From NCBI RefSeq assembly GCF_003633615.1, contig NZ_RBKU01000001.1, forward strand, positions 6,138,001 through 6,202,000: 64,000 bases of DNA, given 5' to 3'. Origin of the DNA: Mucilaginibacter gracilis (GTDB lineage: Bacteria > Bacteroidota > Bacteroidia > Sphingobacteriales > Sphingobacteriaceae). Each line of letters opens with the position of its first letter. Position 1 is the stretch's first letter. The notes under the pieces were generated by a model. The model saw only the letters and a program-made list of their open reading frames with translations. It was not told the DNA's origin and searched no databases. Of the stretch, positions 16,332-24,816 are shown in pieces. A program made the position numbers and the translations under genes.

Positions 16332-16724
16332 ATGGACCCGGAAGAATTATTAAACGAGAAAGGCGGCGAGCCGCAAAAGGAAAGTCCGCTTAAAAGTTTG
16401 GAGCGCGATTTGAAGATATATAACGCATCCATCAAAGAAGTTGCCATTGAAATTATGGTTGAAGGTATTTCTTCGTACCCCATTTTTATAGCACACCAAC
16501 ACGAGGTAAAACTTGGCGAAGTAATACTCGACCGCAATGAATTGAATACCGATTGGAGCATTAATGCATCAACACTGGAGGAGTTTACCGAAGCCGGGGT
16601 GATTAAAAAAGAACTTAAAGACCGTTTTTTGCGCACCTACAAAAAACCCGAAGACTTTATGTGCGTATTTGTGATAGTGCCCGAAGGTGCCAATTTTGTA
16701 TATTACCCTTACGTTAAGCGTTAG
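16332..16724 (+). CDS. Conserved hypothetical cytoplasmic protein
   Basis: The 130-residue soluble protein begins 17 bases after rlmD. It has a charged, disordered-looking N-terminus (MDPEELLNEKGGEPQKESP) followed by an alpha/beta part (IKEVAIEIMVEGISSYPIFI, FMCVFVIVPEGANFVYYPY). No membrane segments or known motif. I do not recognise a named family. Spacing suggests co-transcription with rlmD. Confidence 0.65.
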   Translation: MDPEELLNEKGGEPQKESPLKSLERDLKIYNASIKEVAIEIMVEGISSYPIFIAHQHEVKLGEVILDRNELNTDWSINASTLEEFTEAGVIKKELKDRFLRTYKKPEDFMCVFVIVPEGANFVYYPYVKR

Positions 16725-16840
16725 TATTTATGTGCTAAATTATTACCTTAGCAGTGTTCGGAAGATCAAATCGCACTTGGCCTTTGCTTTTTTTTCGAGC
16801 GTAATAATTTGAACAAGAAAGAATACAAGCTATCAATACC

Positions 16841-17350
16841 ATGCCCGATAAAAAGATCCTCGTATTAAACAAACAGCAGATACAGCAAAAAATTGACCGT
16901 ATGGCTTACCAGGTTTTAGAAGATAACCTGGACGAGGACGACATTATTATAGCCGGTATACTGCCCCGTGGCAACTTTGTAGCCGAAAGGTTAAAACTTA
17001 TTTTAGATGGCATTGCGCCATTTAAAAGCAAACTGATTACACTCGATTTGGATAAAAACAGCTCGTCGCTCAAAGCAAAAATAAATGTTGACATAGAGGA
17101 ATGTACCAATAAGGTTATTATTTTGGTTGACGATGTATTGAGCAGCGGTAAAACACTGGCCTATGGTTTAGGTGTATTTTTAGATGTTCCGCTAAAAAAG
17201 ATGCGGACTTTGGTACTGATAGACCGTAACCACAAAATATTCCCGATAGCTACCGATTTTACCGGCATAGCACTATCAACAGTACTAAAGGAGCATGTTG
17301 ATGTGGTACTTAATGAACCCGGCGAAGAGGACGCAGTTTATTTGAGGTAG
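16841..17350 (+). CDS. Type I phosphoribosyltransferase
   Basis: The 169-residue protein has the PRPP-binding loop VIILVDDVLSSGKTLAYG (about 94-111) and the upstream segment IIAGILPRGNFVAERLK. The overall form resembles PyrR or Hpt-type phosphoribosyltransferases. A second, better PyrR candidate is at 56507, so this one is more likely a salvage enzyme or a PyrR-like paralogue. The substrate base cannot be decided from sequence. Its stop codon abuts the convergent aroK stop with no space. Confidence 0.85.
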   Translation: MPDKKILVLNKQQIQQKIDRMAYQVLEDNLDEDDIIIAGILPRGNFVAERLKLILDGIAPFKSKLITLDLDKNSSSLKAKINVDIEECTNKVIILVDDVLSSGKTLAYGLGVFLDVPLKKMRTLVLIDRNHKIFPIATDFTGIALSTVLKEHVDVVLNEPGEEDAVYLR

Positions 17351-17890
17351 TTAAGCTTTGATGATGTCTGCGGCCTTTTCGGCATTGAGGCTTAGGCCCT
17401 CAACTACAAAGGTGGCCCGGTTATAAAACACCTCGCGTTCAACCAGCTTTTCGCGTATAAACTCTACAAGCTCATCGCCATGCTTTTCACGAAGTAACGG
17501 GCGTTCGGCCTTACCGTTTTCCAATCGTTCAGCCAATGTTTTAGGCGATAGTTTAACATAAAAGGTTTTGCCATTTTGGTTCATCCAATCCATATTATCA
17601 AAAAAGCAAGGTAAGCCCCCGCCTGTTGATACGATGGCATTTTCAGGATATTTGGTTTGCTTTAACAATTGCGATTCTAATTGCCGAAAACTGCCTTCGC
17701 CGTGCTTGCTAAAGTATTCGGCAATGGTTATCTCCTCTTGCATTTCCAGCACTTCGTCTAAATCAATAAATTCGTACCCTAAACGGTTGGCCAGTTTGCG
17801 GCCCAGGGTAGTTTTGCCGCAGCCCATAAAACCTACAAGGAAAATTAAGCCTAAGTTTTGATTGCTTTGTGAAGGGGTATGAGGTAACAT
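17351..17890 (-). CDS. aroK: Shikimate kinase
   Basis: The 179-residue NMP-kinase-fold enzyme phosphorylates shikimate at O3 in the chorismate pathway. It shows the P-loop GFMGCGKTTLG (about 20-30), the shikimate-binding DLDEVLE, the TGGGLP motif and the lid arginine in AERPLL. The ATG at 17890 gives a short leader (MLPHTPSQSNQN) before the core. An alternative start is not obvious. Downstream of an oppositely coded phosphoribosyltransferase; 35 bases separate it from the permease gene behind it. Confidence 0.94.
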   Translation of the reverse strand: MLPHTPSQSNQNLGLIFLVGFMGCGKTTLGRKLANRLGYEFIDLDEVLEMQEEITIAEYFSKHGEGSFRQLESQLLKQTKYPENAIVSTGGGLPCFFDNMDWMNQNGKTFYVKLSPKTLAERLENGKAERPLLREKHGDELVEFIREKLVEREVFYNRATFVVEGLSLNAEKAADIIKA

Positions 17891-17925
17891 GCGCCAAAAA
17901 TAGAATATAATTCGCTATTACAAAA

Positions 17926-18984
17926 TCACACCAGCTTTACCCGGGGGTCAATAACAGCATAAAGCAGATCAACCAAAATGTTAATCACCACAAAAATTAA
18001 AGCAATAAACAATATGGAGCCCATTACCACCGGAAAGTCGGACGTATCTAAAGCATTAACCGTGGCTTTGCCCAGGCCGTTGTAGCCAAAAATGTATTCT
18101 ACAAAAAACGAACCCGCCAATAACGATGCAAACCACGATGCTATGGCCGTTACAACAGGGTTTAAAGCGTTTTTAAGCGCGTGTTTGTAAACTATGGCTG
18201 TATCATTTAAGCCTTTTGCCCGGGCAGTTCGTATATAGTCTTGCCCTAAAACATCCAGCATGGCGCTGCGGGTTAGCTGCACAATAATTGCCAGGGGGCG
18301 CAAGCCCAAAGTAATCATGGGTAAAATTAAATTCTTTAGGGTAAGTACTTCGCCCTTAAAGGGATCGTAACTATATAAACTGCCCGACATATTGAGCCCG
18401 GTGTATTTACTCAGCACAAAGCCAAAAACCCAGGCTATCAATATCCCCGCGAAAAACGACGGTGCCGAAACGCCGATGATGGAGAAGCCAACTGATAATT
18501 TATCAATCCAGGTATTTTTATTAACTGCGCATATTACGCCAAGCAATATGCCTATCAAGGTAGCAAATATCATGGCTGCGGTTGCCAGTATTAATGTGTT
18601 TGGTATCACATCCAACAGCGTGGCCGATACATCCTTACGGGTTTGGTATGATCGGCGAAGGTAGGGCCATTTAAGTGCCAAAACATTATTCTTTGAAACA
18701 GGTAACAGCTTTACATAATGGTAACGGCTTTTCTCTTCAGCATTATTGCCGTGTATGCTTATGGGCAATAAATCGTTAAGGTAATAAGCAAACTGCATCG
18801 GGATGGATTTATCTAAACCAAACTCCTTACGCACCGCTTGTAACGATTGCACATCGGCCCGCTGCCCCTGCGTCATCCTCGCCGGGTCAACCGGGAGTAC
18901 GTTAAACAAAAAAAACACCACTACCACCACACCCAGCATTACCGCCAGTCCGTAACCTAATTTACGCAGGGCATAGTTTAGCAT
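17926..18984 (-). CDS. ABC transporter permease, DppB/OppB family
   Basis: The 352-residue inner-membrane protein begins with the DppB-type N-terminus (YALRKLGYGLAVMLGVVVVV, NVLPVDPARM, with GLDKSIPMQFAYYLNDL). Five further helices follow, with the cytoplasmic EAA loop LGQDYIRTARAKGLNDTAIV and the closing RVKLV. Family members import peptides, nickel or sugars. A periplasmic insertion (about 75-125) is longer than in enterobacterial DppB, as in many Bacteroidota. No partner permease, ATPase or binding protein is adjacent, so the substrate is unknown. The gene ends of this and the BT_3928 gene are 3 bases apart. Confidence 0.9.
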   Translation of the reverse strand: MLNYALRKLGYGLAVMLGVVVVVFFLFNVLPVDPARMTQGQRADVQSLQAVRKEFGLDKSIPMQFAYYLNDLLPISIHGNNAEEKSRYHYVKLLPVSKNNVLALKWPYLRRSYQTRKDVSATLLDVIPNTLILATAAMIFATLIGILLGVICAVNKNTWIDKLSVGFSIIGVSAPSFFAGILIAWVFGFVLSKYTGLNMSGSLYSYDPFKGEVLTLKNLILPMITLGLRPLAIIVQLTRSAMLDVLGQDYIRTARAKGLNDTAIVYKHALKNALNPVVTAIASWFASLLAGSFFVEYIFGYNGLGKATVNALDTSDFPVVMGSILFIALIFVVINILVDLLYAVIDPRVKLV

Positions 18985-18987
18985 GGT

Positions 18988-20196
18988 TTAATGTTTGTCC
19001 AAATATTGGTTAACAATGTTATCATAAGTAGGCACGGTATTAAAGTGCCATTTATTTATTATGGTGCCGTTTTTCATCAACAGTACACCGGGGTTTGCGC
19101 GTACCATGCTTTTAAGTGGCACCTCATCGGCGTAAAATATCTCACTAAAAAAATGATTGGCCTTACTAAATGCCTCGGCATCTTTAGCTGAGTTGGATGT
19201 TAGCAGCACCGTGCGGATATTGTAATTTTGCGTTAAGTTAAGAGCCAGCGCATTGAGCTTGCCAATAGCGGCAACATTGGTTTTATCCAGGTTGTAGGCT
19301 ACAATAATTACGTTGTAAAAGGGATTTGACAACAGTTCGTGCGTATAATCGCTGCCTTGTGCATCGTTAATGGTAAGGTCAACAATTTTAGGGGAAAAGC
19401 CCTTTTTTATCAGTTTACTTTCGGGTTCACCTTGTATTTGCCAGTTGGTATCTTTCCAGATGTTGCTTTTTATATACTCGGTACTGCTCATGGTTTTAAG
19501 CTCGCGGGTCTTTTTGTTTTTGAGGTGGTAGGTCATCTCATACTCATCGGGCTTGGCACCGGGAGGCGTTTTCATCTCGTCTAAAATATTTGCACCCACT
19601 TTGTAGGCCAAAAAGTCCATCACAGGTAAAAAGTTATAGGTGTATATGCCAGCACCAAATGATAGTATAGTAGCGATAATAACCACACCCTTTTCGGCAT
19701 TTGAATTTTTAATTAGCGGATGTATTTTATCGCGATTGATAAACAAGCCTATAATGAGTACAAACAGCACAATATCTTTACCAAACGACTGCCAGGGTGT
19801 TAGCACAATAGCATCGCCAAAGCAACCACAGGTTTGCACCACATGGAAAACAGCCGAATAAAACGTGAGGAAGGTAAAAAATATAATGAGCAGCAAAAGC
19901 CCCCACGCAATTTGTTTACTGTAAGCACCTATGAGCAAGGCAAAGCCAAAAAACATTTCGAGGGCGCATAAAAATATGGCCATACTAACCGAAAAATGGC
20001 TGAAGAAGGTCATATGAAACACCTCAAAATACTCTTCCAGCTTATACGAAAAGCCAAGCGGGTCGTTAGCCTTTATTAGTCCCGAAAAAATGAATAGCAC
20101 ACCCACCAATATGCGGCATGCCCATAGCCCAGCCCCCACCGCCCCGTGAAGGGGGAGCTTATTTAACGTATTCTTATTATTATGTATGTCTTTCAT
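18988..20196 (-). CDS. BT_3928-family membrane protein (DoxX/MauE-like plus thioredoxin-like domain)
   Basis: The 402-residue protein has an N-terminal four-helix DoxX/MauE-like domain (about 25-160: CRILVGVLFIFSGLIKANDP, with FYSAVFHVVQTCGCFGDAI carrying a CxC pair). A further helix and a periplasmic domain of thioredoxin-like character follow (PFYNVIIVAYNLDK, GVLLMKNGTIINKW), lacking a CxxC. The family often lies beside DUF1599, as here. It may be a membrane redox-linked protein, by inference. The N-terminal 24 residues (MKDIHNNKNTLNKLPLHGAV then GAGLWA) look atypical and are encoded by a G/C-run repeat (see findings). Confidence 0.82.
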   Translation of the reverse strand: MKDIHNNKNTLNKLPLHGAVGAGLWACRILVGVLFIFSGLIKANDPLGFSYKLEEYFEVFHMTFFSHFSVSMAIFLCALEMFFGFALLIGAYSKQIAWGLLLLIIFFTFLTFYSAVFHVVQTCGCFGDAIVLTPWQSFGKDIVLFVLIIGLFINRDKIHPLIKNSNAEKGVVIIATILSFGAGIYTYNFLPVMDFLAYKVGANILDEMKTPPGAKPDEYEMTYHLKNKKTRELKTMSSTEYIKSNIWKDTNWQIQGEPESKLIKKGFSPKIVDLTINDAQGSDYTHELLSNPFYNVIIVAYNLDKTNVAAIGKLNALALNLTQNYNIRTVLLTSNSAKDAEAFSKANHFFSEIFYADEVPLKSMVRANPGVLLMKNGTIINKWHFNTVPTYDNIVNQYLDKH

Positions 20197-20227
20197 TGTT
20201 ATTATCCTTTGTGTTAATACTCCCCAT

Positions 20228-20770
20228 TTAGGGGGTTGGGGGGCTCTTAATCAACGCAAAAACCGCGTAGTTAAGCATATCCTGGTAATTGGCCTTTACC
20301 CCTTCGGAAGCCACGGTTAAACCCTTGTTATCTTCAATTTGCTTTACGCGAAGCAGCTTCATGAGTATCAAATCCGTTAACGAGCTTATCCGCATATCGC
20401 GCCAGGCTTCGCCATAGTCGTGGTTTTTGGCAAACATCAGTTCCTCGGTTTCGGTAACTTTCAGGTCGTAAAGCTTGCTAACTTCCTCTGCCGATAGTTC
20501 CATTGGCGCATCGGGCCTTAATTCTAACTGCATCATCGCGATAACGCAATAGTTAATAATGCCAATGTATTCGCCTATCACATCGTCGCCCACCATCGAT
20601 ACCTTTTTTTCTTCGAGCGTGCGGATGCGCTGTGCCTTGATAAAGATCTGGTCGGTTACAGATTCGGGACGCAGTACCCGCCAGGCTGTACCGTAATCGC
20701 GGGTTTTCTTCAAAAAAAGCTCCCTGCAAACTTTTATAACTGCTTCGTATTCTTGTGCTGTATTTGCCAA
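20228..20770 (-). CDS. DUF1599 domain protein with internally duplicated halves
   Basis: The 180-residue soluble protein contains two related halves. The first has LKKTRDYGTAWRVLRPESVTDQ (breaks at KAQRIRTLEEK) and INYCVIAM; the second has FAKNHDYGEAWRDMRISSLTD, LLRVKQIEDNK and LNYAVFAL. This is the DUF1599 (nucleotide modification associated domain 1) type. Biochemical role is unknown. It lies 31 bases in front of the BT_3928 gene, a pairing common in Bacteroidota. Its last residues (KSPPTP) are encoded by the G/C-run repeat at 20220-20245. Confidence 0.88.
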   Translation of the reverse strand: MANTAQEYEAVIKVCRELFLKKTRDYGTAWRVLRPESVTDQIFIKAQRIRTLEEKKVSMVGDDVIGEYIGIINYCVIAMMQLELRPDAPMELSAEEVSKLYDLKVTETEELMFAKNHDYGEAWRDMRISSLTDLILMKLLRVKQIEDNKGLTVASEGVKANYQDMLNYAVFALIKSPPTP

Positions 20771-20865
20771 AACTGTTTATTATATTACTTTGCAACGCTT
20801 TAGCGTTCGCGATGTTGTATTGATTTGTTGCTGCTAATTTAAGCTTATTTAAGCGTAAAGTGTTT

Positions 20866-20873
20866 TAACTTTG
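20866..20873 (+). promoter_or_regulatory. -7 box (TAACTTTG) for folP
   Basis: An exact TAnnTTTG match, 44 bases before the folP ATG, in the divergent region between DUF1599 and folP. Confidence 0.5.
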
Positions 20874-20916
20874 AAGTGTTACACACAGTTAACATTTCAA
20901 CCCTTAAATATCGGCA

Positions 20917-21795
20917 ATGGCTAAAGATACGTTTTTCCGCAAAAACACAACCCTTAACGTAGCAGGTAAATTAATAAGCCTGCAACAGCCAAAGGTAATG
21001 GGCATTATCAACATTACGCCCGATTCGTTTTATGCCGATAGCCGCAAAACAACCACCGAAGCAGCCCTGCTGCAAGCCGAAAAAATGCTGTCCGATGGTG
21101 CCCATATACTCGATATTGGCGCCTATTCATCGCGCCCCGGCGCAACCGATATATCTGTACAGGAAGAAACCGACCGGCTGCTCCCCGCCGTGGAAGCTAT
21201 TGTGAGCCGTTTTCCGGATGCTGTTTTATCTATCGATACGTTCCGTTCGTCCGTAGCAAAGCAAGCTATTGCATCCGGTGCGCACATCATTAATGATATA
21301 TCCGGCGGTACTTTAGACGACCAAATGTTTACCACCGCTGCCAAACTACAGGTACCCTATATTTTGATGCACATGCGCGGAAACCCGCAAAACATGGTTA
21401 AACAAGCACAGTACGATGACGTTTTTGCCGATGTCTTCGACTATTTTACAACCCAATACCACACCCTAAAAACACTCGGAGTACATGATATAATTATCGA
21501 CCCTGGCTTTGGCTTCGCTAAACAACAGGCACATAACTACACCCTAATGCAACGCCTGCAAGAGTTTAACCGCCTTGGCCTGCCCATACTAGTAGGCGTA
21601 TCGCGCAAGCGTATGGTTTACCAGGCAACAGGCGGTACCGCCGCCGAAGCACTAAATGGCACCACCGCACTCAACACCATTGCCCTAACCAAAGGAGCCA
21701 ATATACTGCGTGTTCACGATGTTAAAGAAGCCGTTGAAGCGGTAAAGATATGGCAGTTATGCGATGCGCCTTTAGAGATAAATACCGAAATATAA
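20917..21795 (+). CDS. folP: Dihydropteroate synthase
   Basis: The 292-residue TIM-barrel enzyme joins p-aminobenzoate to 6-hydroxymethyl-dihydropterin diphosphate in folate synthesis and is the sulfonamide target. Family motifs are MGIINITPDSFYADS (about 28-42), GAHILDIGAYSSRPGA, DTFRSSVAKQAI, NDISGG, IDPGFGFAKQ and VGVSRKRMV. In many Bacteroidota folP is followed by cdaA; here cdaA lies apart at 44948. The gene is alone on its strand. Confidence 0.95.
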   Translation: MAKDTFFRKNTTLNVAGKLISLQQPKVMGIINITPDSFYADSRKTTTEAALLQAEKMLSDGAHILDIGAYSSRPGATDISVQEETDRLLPAVEAIVSRFPDAVLSIDTFRSSVAKQAIASGAHIINDISGGTLDDQMFTTAAKLQVPYILMHMRGNPQNMVKQAQYDDVFADVFDYFTTQYHTLKTLGVHDIIIDPGFGFAKQQAHNYTLMQRLQEFNRLGLPILVGVSRKRMVYQATGGTAAEALNGTTALNTIALTKGANILRVHDVKEAVEAVKIWQLCDAPLEINTEI

Positions 21796-21828
21796 AAACA
21801 TAAAGGATAATAACCGAAATAACCAAAG

Positions 21829-21943
21829 GTAAGGGGGATAAAGTAAGAATTATTTCAATGCTTTAATCAGAATTTAAGAATTAACAGAATGCCGCCCGGA
21901 ATTTGGACAATTTGATGTAAGGGGGATAAAGTAAGAATTATTT
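21829..21943. repeat. Two exact 27-base direct repeats 61 bases apart
   Basis: Copies at 21829-21855 and 21917-21943 are identical and begin gtaagggggataaagtaaga. The bases between do not repeat. It may be a small duplication or two copies of a dispersed unit. Confidence 0.8.
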
Positions 21944-22052
21944 TTGAAGCATTAGCCAAAATCCTTAACATCTGAAGAGAGACAGTCATGGTGAAATTAA
22001 ATTCTGTAAATTTCTCAATTCTGTAAATTCTGGTTCAGACAATTGCAGTTAT

Positions 22053-22085
22053 AGATTTGTCAACTTTTAAAAAGTTGACAAATCT
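22053..22085. repeat. 33-base perfect palindrome (16+1+16), copy A
   Basis: Arm agatttgtcaactttt (22053-22068), one central base, then aaaagttgacaaatct (22070-22085). The same palindrome with one compensatory pair change is at 56420-56452. It could fold as a terminator-like hairpin on either strand; it lies 18 bases from the GH3 stop. Confidence 0.85.
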
Positions 22086-22103
22086 TCATCTCCAATCTCC
22101 CTT

Positions 22104-23639
22104 TTAGCGTATTAGCGAACTATACTCCTGTTTCATCACCCTCAAAACCGAATCAATATATTCCCGGTTATTGGCCAGGCGTGGCACTTTGTGTTGCCCG
22201 CCTAATTTACCGCGCTCTTTCATCCAAATAAAAAAGGTATCTAACGGCGCGGCATGTACAACGGGCCTTTTAAGGGCAATATCTTTAAAACGCTTGGCGT
22301 CATAATCACTGTTAATTTGCCTCAGGGTTTCGTCTAACAAATCAACAAAACGTTCAAACTCGGCGGGGCGCTTTTCAAATTCAATAATCCATTCGTGACC
22401 GCCACACTCACTGTCCGAAAAATAGATAGGCGCCGCCGTGTACTCTTTAATAATTGCCCCGGTTTGGCGGCAGGCTTCGCTTAAAGCGCGCTCGGCATTA
22501 TCAATAATAACTTCCTCGCCAAAAGCATTCATAAAATGCTTGGTACGGCCGGTAACCTGTATACGGTATGGCGATAGGCAGGTAAAACGTATGGTATCGC
22601 CTATTTGGTAACGCCAAAGCCCGGCGTTGGTGCTTATAATAAGGGCATAGTTTTTATCCAGTTCAACCTCATCTAAAGTTAAGGTATCGGGCTGGTCGTC
22701 AAACAAATGTTCTATCGGTAAAAACTCGTAATAAATGCCGTAATCCAGCATCAGCAGCATATCGCCGGGTTCTTCCAAATCCTGCAGGCCAAAAAACCCT
22801 TCGGATGCATTGTAAGTTTCCAGGTAATACATATCGCTTTTGGGTATCAGTTTTTTAAACTGTTCCCGGTAAGGCGTAAAGTTTACCGCTCCATGAAAGT
22901 AAAGTTCCATATTGGGCCATACCTCCAGCAGGTTTTTTTTGCCCGTAATTTCGAGAATGCGTTTGCATAAAATAATATTCCAGGTAGGTACGCCGCTCAG
23001 GCAGGTTACATTTTCGTCAATAGTGGCCCAGGCCATTTTCTCTATCTTCTCCTCAAAGTCTTCCATCAGGGCGATAGAAATATCGGGCGTGCGGTGTATT
23101 TGCGCCCACAAAGGCAGGTTGTTTATAATTACTGCCGATAAATCGCCAAAAGAAGTAGCATTATTTAACGGACTAATTTGATGGCTACCACCCAGTGTAA
23201 GTGCCTTGCCGTTAAATATTTGCCCGTCGGGCCGGTTATTATAAAAAAGGGTAAGCATATCCTTGCCGCCCTTAAAGTGGCATTCTTCCAGCGATTCTTC
23301 GCTCACCGGGATAAACTTGCTCCTGTCGTTTGTAGTACCCGATGATTTGGCAAACCACTTAATTTCCGACGGCCAAAGTACGTTTTGCTCGCCCTTTATC
23401 ATCCGCTCAATGTAAGGTTTAAGCGTATCGTAGGTTTGTATAGGCACCTGGTTTTTAAACTGCCTTACATTTTCAATATTGCGGTAATTGTGTTCGCGGC
23501 CCCACTCGGTATTTTCGGCACTGGCTATCAATTGTTCAAACCACTCCTCCTGTACCTCGTTCGGAAATTTTTGAAAAAGCTCTATCTGGTGGATACGCTT
23601 TTTCATGAACCAAGCTACTACGGAGTTTACGAGTGTCAT
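22104..23639 (-). CDS. GH3 auxin-responsive-promoter family protein (acyl-adenylating type)
   Basis: With the start at 23639 (MTLVNSVVAWFMKKRIHQIE) the protein has 511 residues. This internal ATG was preferred because family members begin this way; the upstream 19 codons run through the repeat region. Motifs are KSSGTTNDRSKFIPVS (ATP-binding, about 95-110), YNASEGFFG and LIISTNAGLWRYQIGDTIRF. GH3 proteins adenylate carboxylic acids and join them to amino acids in plants. The bacterial substrate is unknown. Confidence 0.88.
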   Translation of the reverse strand: MTLVNSVVAWFMKKRIHQIELFQKFPNEVQEEWFEQLIASAENTEWGREHNYRNIENVRQFKNQVPIQTYDTLKPYIERMIKGEQNVLWPSEIKWFAKSSGTTNDRSKFIPVSEESLEECHFKGGKDMLTLFYNNRPDGQIFNGKALTLGGSHQISPLNNATSFGDLSAVIINNLPLWAQIHRTPDISIALMEDFEEKIEKMAWATIDENVTCLSGVPTWNIILCKRILEITGKKNLLEVWPNMELYFHGAVNFTPYREQFKKLIPKSDMYYLETYNASEGFFGLQDLEEPGDMLLMLDYGIYYEFLPIEHLFDDQPDTLTLDEVELDKNYALIISTNAGLWRYQIGDTIRFTCLSPYRIQVTGRTKHFMNAFGEEVIIDNAERALSEACRQTGAIIKEYTAAPIYFSDSECGGHEWIIEFEKRPAEFERFVDLLDETLRQINSDYDAKRFKDIALKRPVVHAAPLDTFFIWMKERGKLGGQHKVPRLANNREYIDSVLRVMKQEYSSLIR

Positions 23640-23660
23640 ATTTTTTGGGTAAGATGAAGC

Positions 23661-23827
23661 AAGAGTCAAGATGCAAGAACCAAGATTAATAAACATATAT
23701 GAAATAAAGATGAACAGGAAATAGATTCTTACCCTTCAAACTTTATATGTCTTAATTCTTGCACTCAGGCCCTAACTGTTAATTCTTCTACTTAATTTCT
23801 CATCTTGGTTCTTGCATCTTGACTCTT
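23661..23827. repeat. 26-base perfect inverted repeat with 115-base spacer
   Basis: The arm at 23661-23686 (aagagtcaagatgcaagaac then caagat) has its exact reverse complement at 23802-23827. It lies in the 240-base gap between lptB (stop at 23880) and GH3 (start at 23639). More degenerate copies of the unit (cttgcatcttacttcttgct) follow to 23879. The same low-complexity unit appears at 8391-8421 and 37341-37435. Confidence 0.85.
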
Positions 23828-23879
23828 ACTTCTATTCTTCAATCCCTCTTGCATCTTACTTCTTGCTTCTTGACTCTTC

Positions 23880-24620
23880 TCAAACAGCGAATGTCTTGCG
23901 TTTCAGTACAAAATTAGGGCCAAGATATACCTTGCGCACCATCTCGTTCTCGGCCAAAACTTCGGGCACGCCCGATTCTAATATCCTGCCTTCAAACAAC
24001 AGATAGGCCCTATCGGTTATGGATAGTGTCTCCTGCACGTTGTGGTCGGTTATTAAAATGCCAATATTACGGTGGCGTAACCTGGCAACAATAGCCTGTA
24101 TCTCTTCCACGGCAATAGGGTCAACCCCGGCAAATGGCTCATCCAGTAAAATAAATTTAGGGTCGGCGGCTAAGGCGCGGGCTATTTCGGTACGGCGGCG
24201 TTCACCTCCCGATAGCAGGTCGCCCTGGTTTTTGCGCACTTTATGCAGGCTAAACTCGTCTATCAATTCTTCAAGCTTATCTTTTTGCTCGGCCTTGTTT
24301 AATTTGCCCATCTCCAAAATGGCCCTAATATTATCCTCAACCGTCAATTTCCTAAATACCGATGCCTCCTGGGCCAGGTAACCTATCCCCTTTTGCGCCC
24401 TGCGGTACATGGCATCGTTGGTTATCTCTTCGTCGTCCAAATAAATATGGCCCTCGTTAGGCTTTATCAAACCAACTATCATATAAAACGATGTGGTTTT
24501 ACCCGCACCGTTAGGGCCAAGCAAACCCACTATTTCGCCTTGGGCCACATTAAACGATACATCGTTTACAACGGTGCGTTTTTTGTATCTCTTAACTAAA
24601 TTATCAGCACGTAATATCAT
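23880..24620 (-). CDS. lptB: LPS export ABC transporter ATP-binding protein
   Basis: The 246-residue ATPase has Walker A GPNGAGKTTS (about 35-44), signature LLSGGERRRTEIAR, Walker B FILLDEPFAGVDPIA and H-loop LITDHNVQ. FAGVDPIAVEEIQ and YLGPNFVLKR are typical of LptB, which powers lipopolysaccharide extraction by LptFG. The other lpt genes are not here, as is usual in Bacteroidota. Confidence 0.94.
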   Translation of the reverse strand: MILRADNLVKRYKKRTVVNDVSFNVAQGEIVGLLGPNGAGKTTSFYMIVGLIKPNEGHIYLDDEEITNDAMYRRAQKGIGYLAQEASVFRKLTVEDNIRAILEMGKLNKAEQKDKLEELIDEFSLHKVRKNQGDLLSGGERRRTEIARALAADPKFILLDEPFAGVDPIAVEEIQAIVARLRHRNIGILITDHNVQETLSITDRAYLLFEGRILESGVPEVLAENEMVRKVYLGPNFVLKRKTFAV

Positions 24621-24632
24621 ATAGCCCCCTCT

Positions 24633-24657
24633 AAATCTCCCCCGGTAGGGGAGATTT
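24633..24657. terminator. Hairpin with T run between recJ and lptB
   Basis: aaatctcccc (24633-24642) pairs with ggggagattt (24648-24657), followed on the plus strand by more T. On the reverse strand it lies after recJ and before lptB. Confidence 0.5.
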
Positions 24658-24742
24658 TTTATTTTAATTCATTTTTCAGTTCCCTTTAGGGGAACACTTT
24701 GTTAATTGTACACTCTTTATAACTATCCCTCCAACCCCAGTC

Positions 24743-24816
24743 CTTTTAAGCCCTCCCTTCTGGGGAGCGTTGGGTGGGGCTATCCCTTCCGGGGAAGTTT
24801 GGGTGGGGCTTCTACC
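24743..24816. repeat. Two direct copies of a G-rich unit
   Basis: The words cttctggggagcgttgggtg (then gggct) and cttccggggaagtttgggtg (then gggct) stand one after the other, differing at a few bases. They lie between recJ and lptB. Related G/C-run words occur at 20125-20160 and 20220-20245 inside coding ends. Confidence 0.65.

Larger units (their letters stand above)
21796..22103. other. Intergenic region between convergent folP and GH3 genes
   Basis: No gene. It contains an exact 27-base direct repeat (21829-21855 and 21917-21943, beginning gtaagggggataaagtaaga) and the 33-base palindrome at 22053-22085, which is well placed to end transcription from both sides. Confidence 0.7.
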
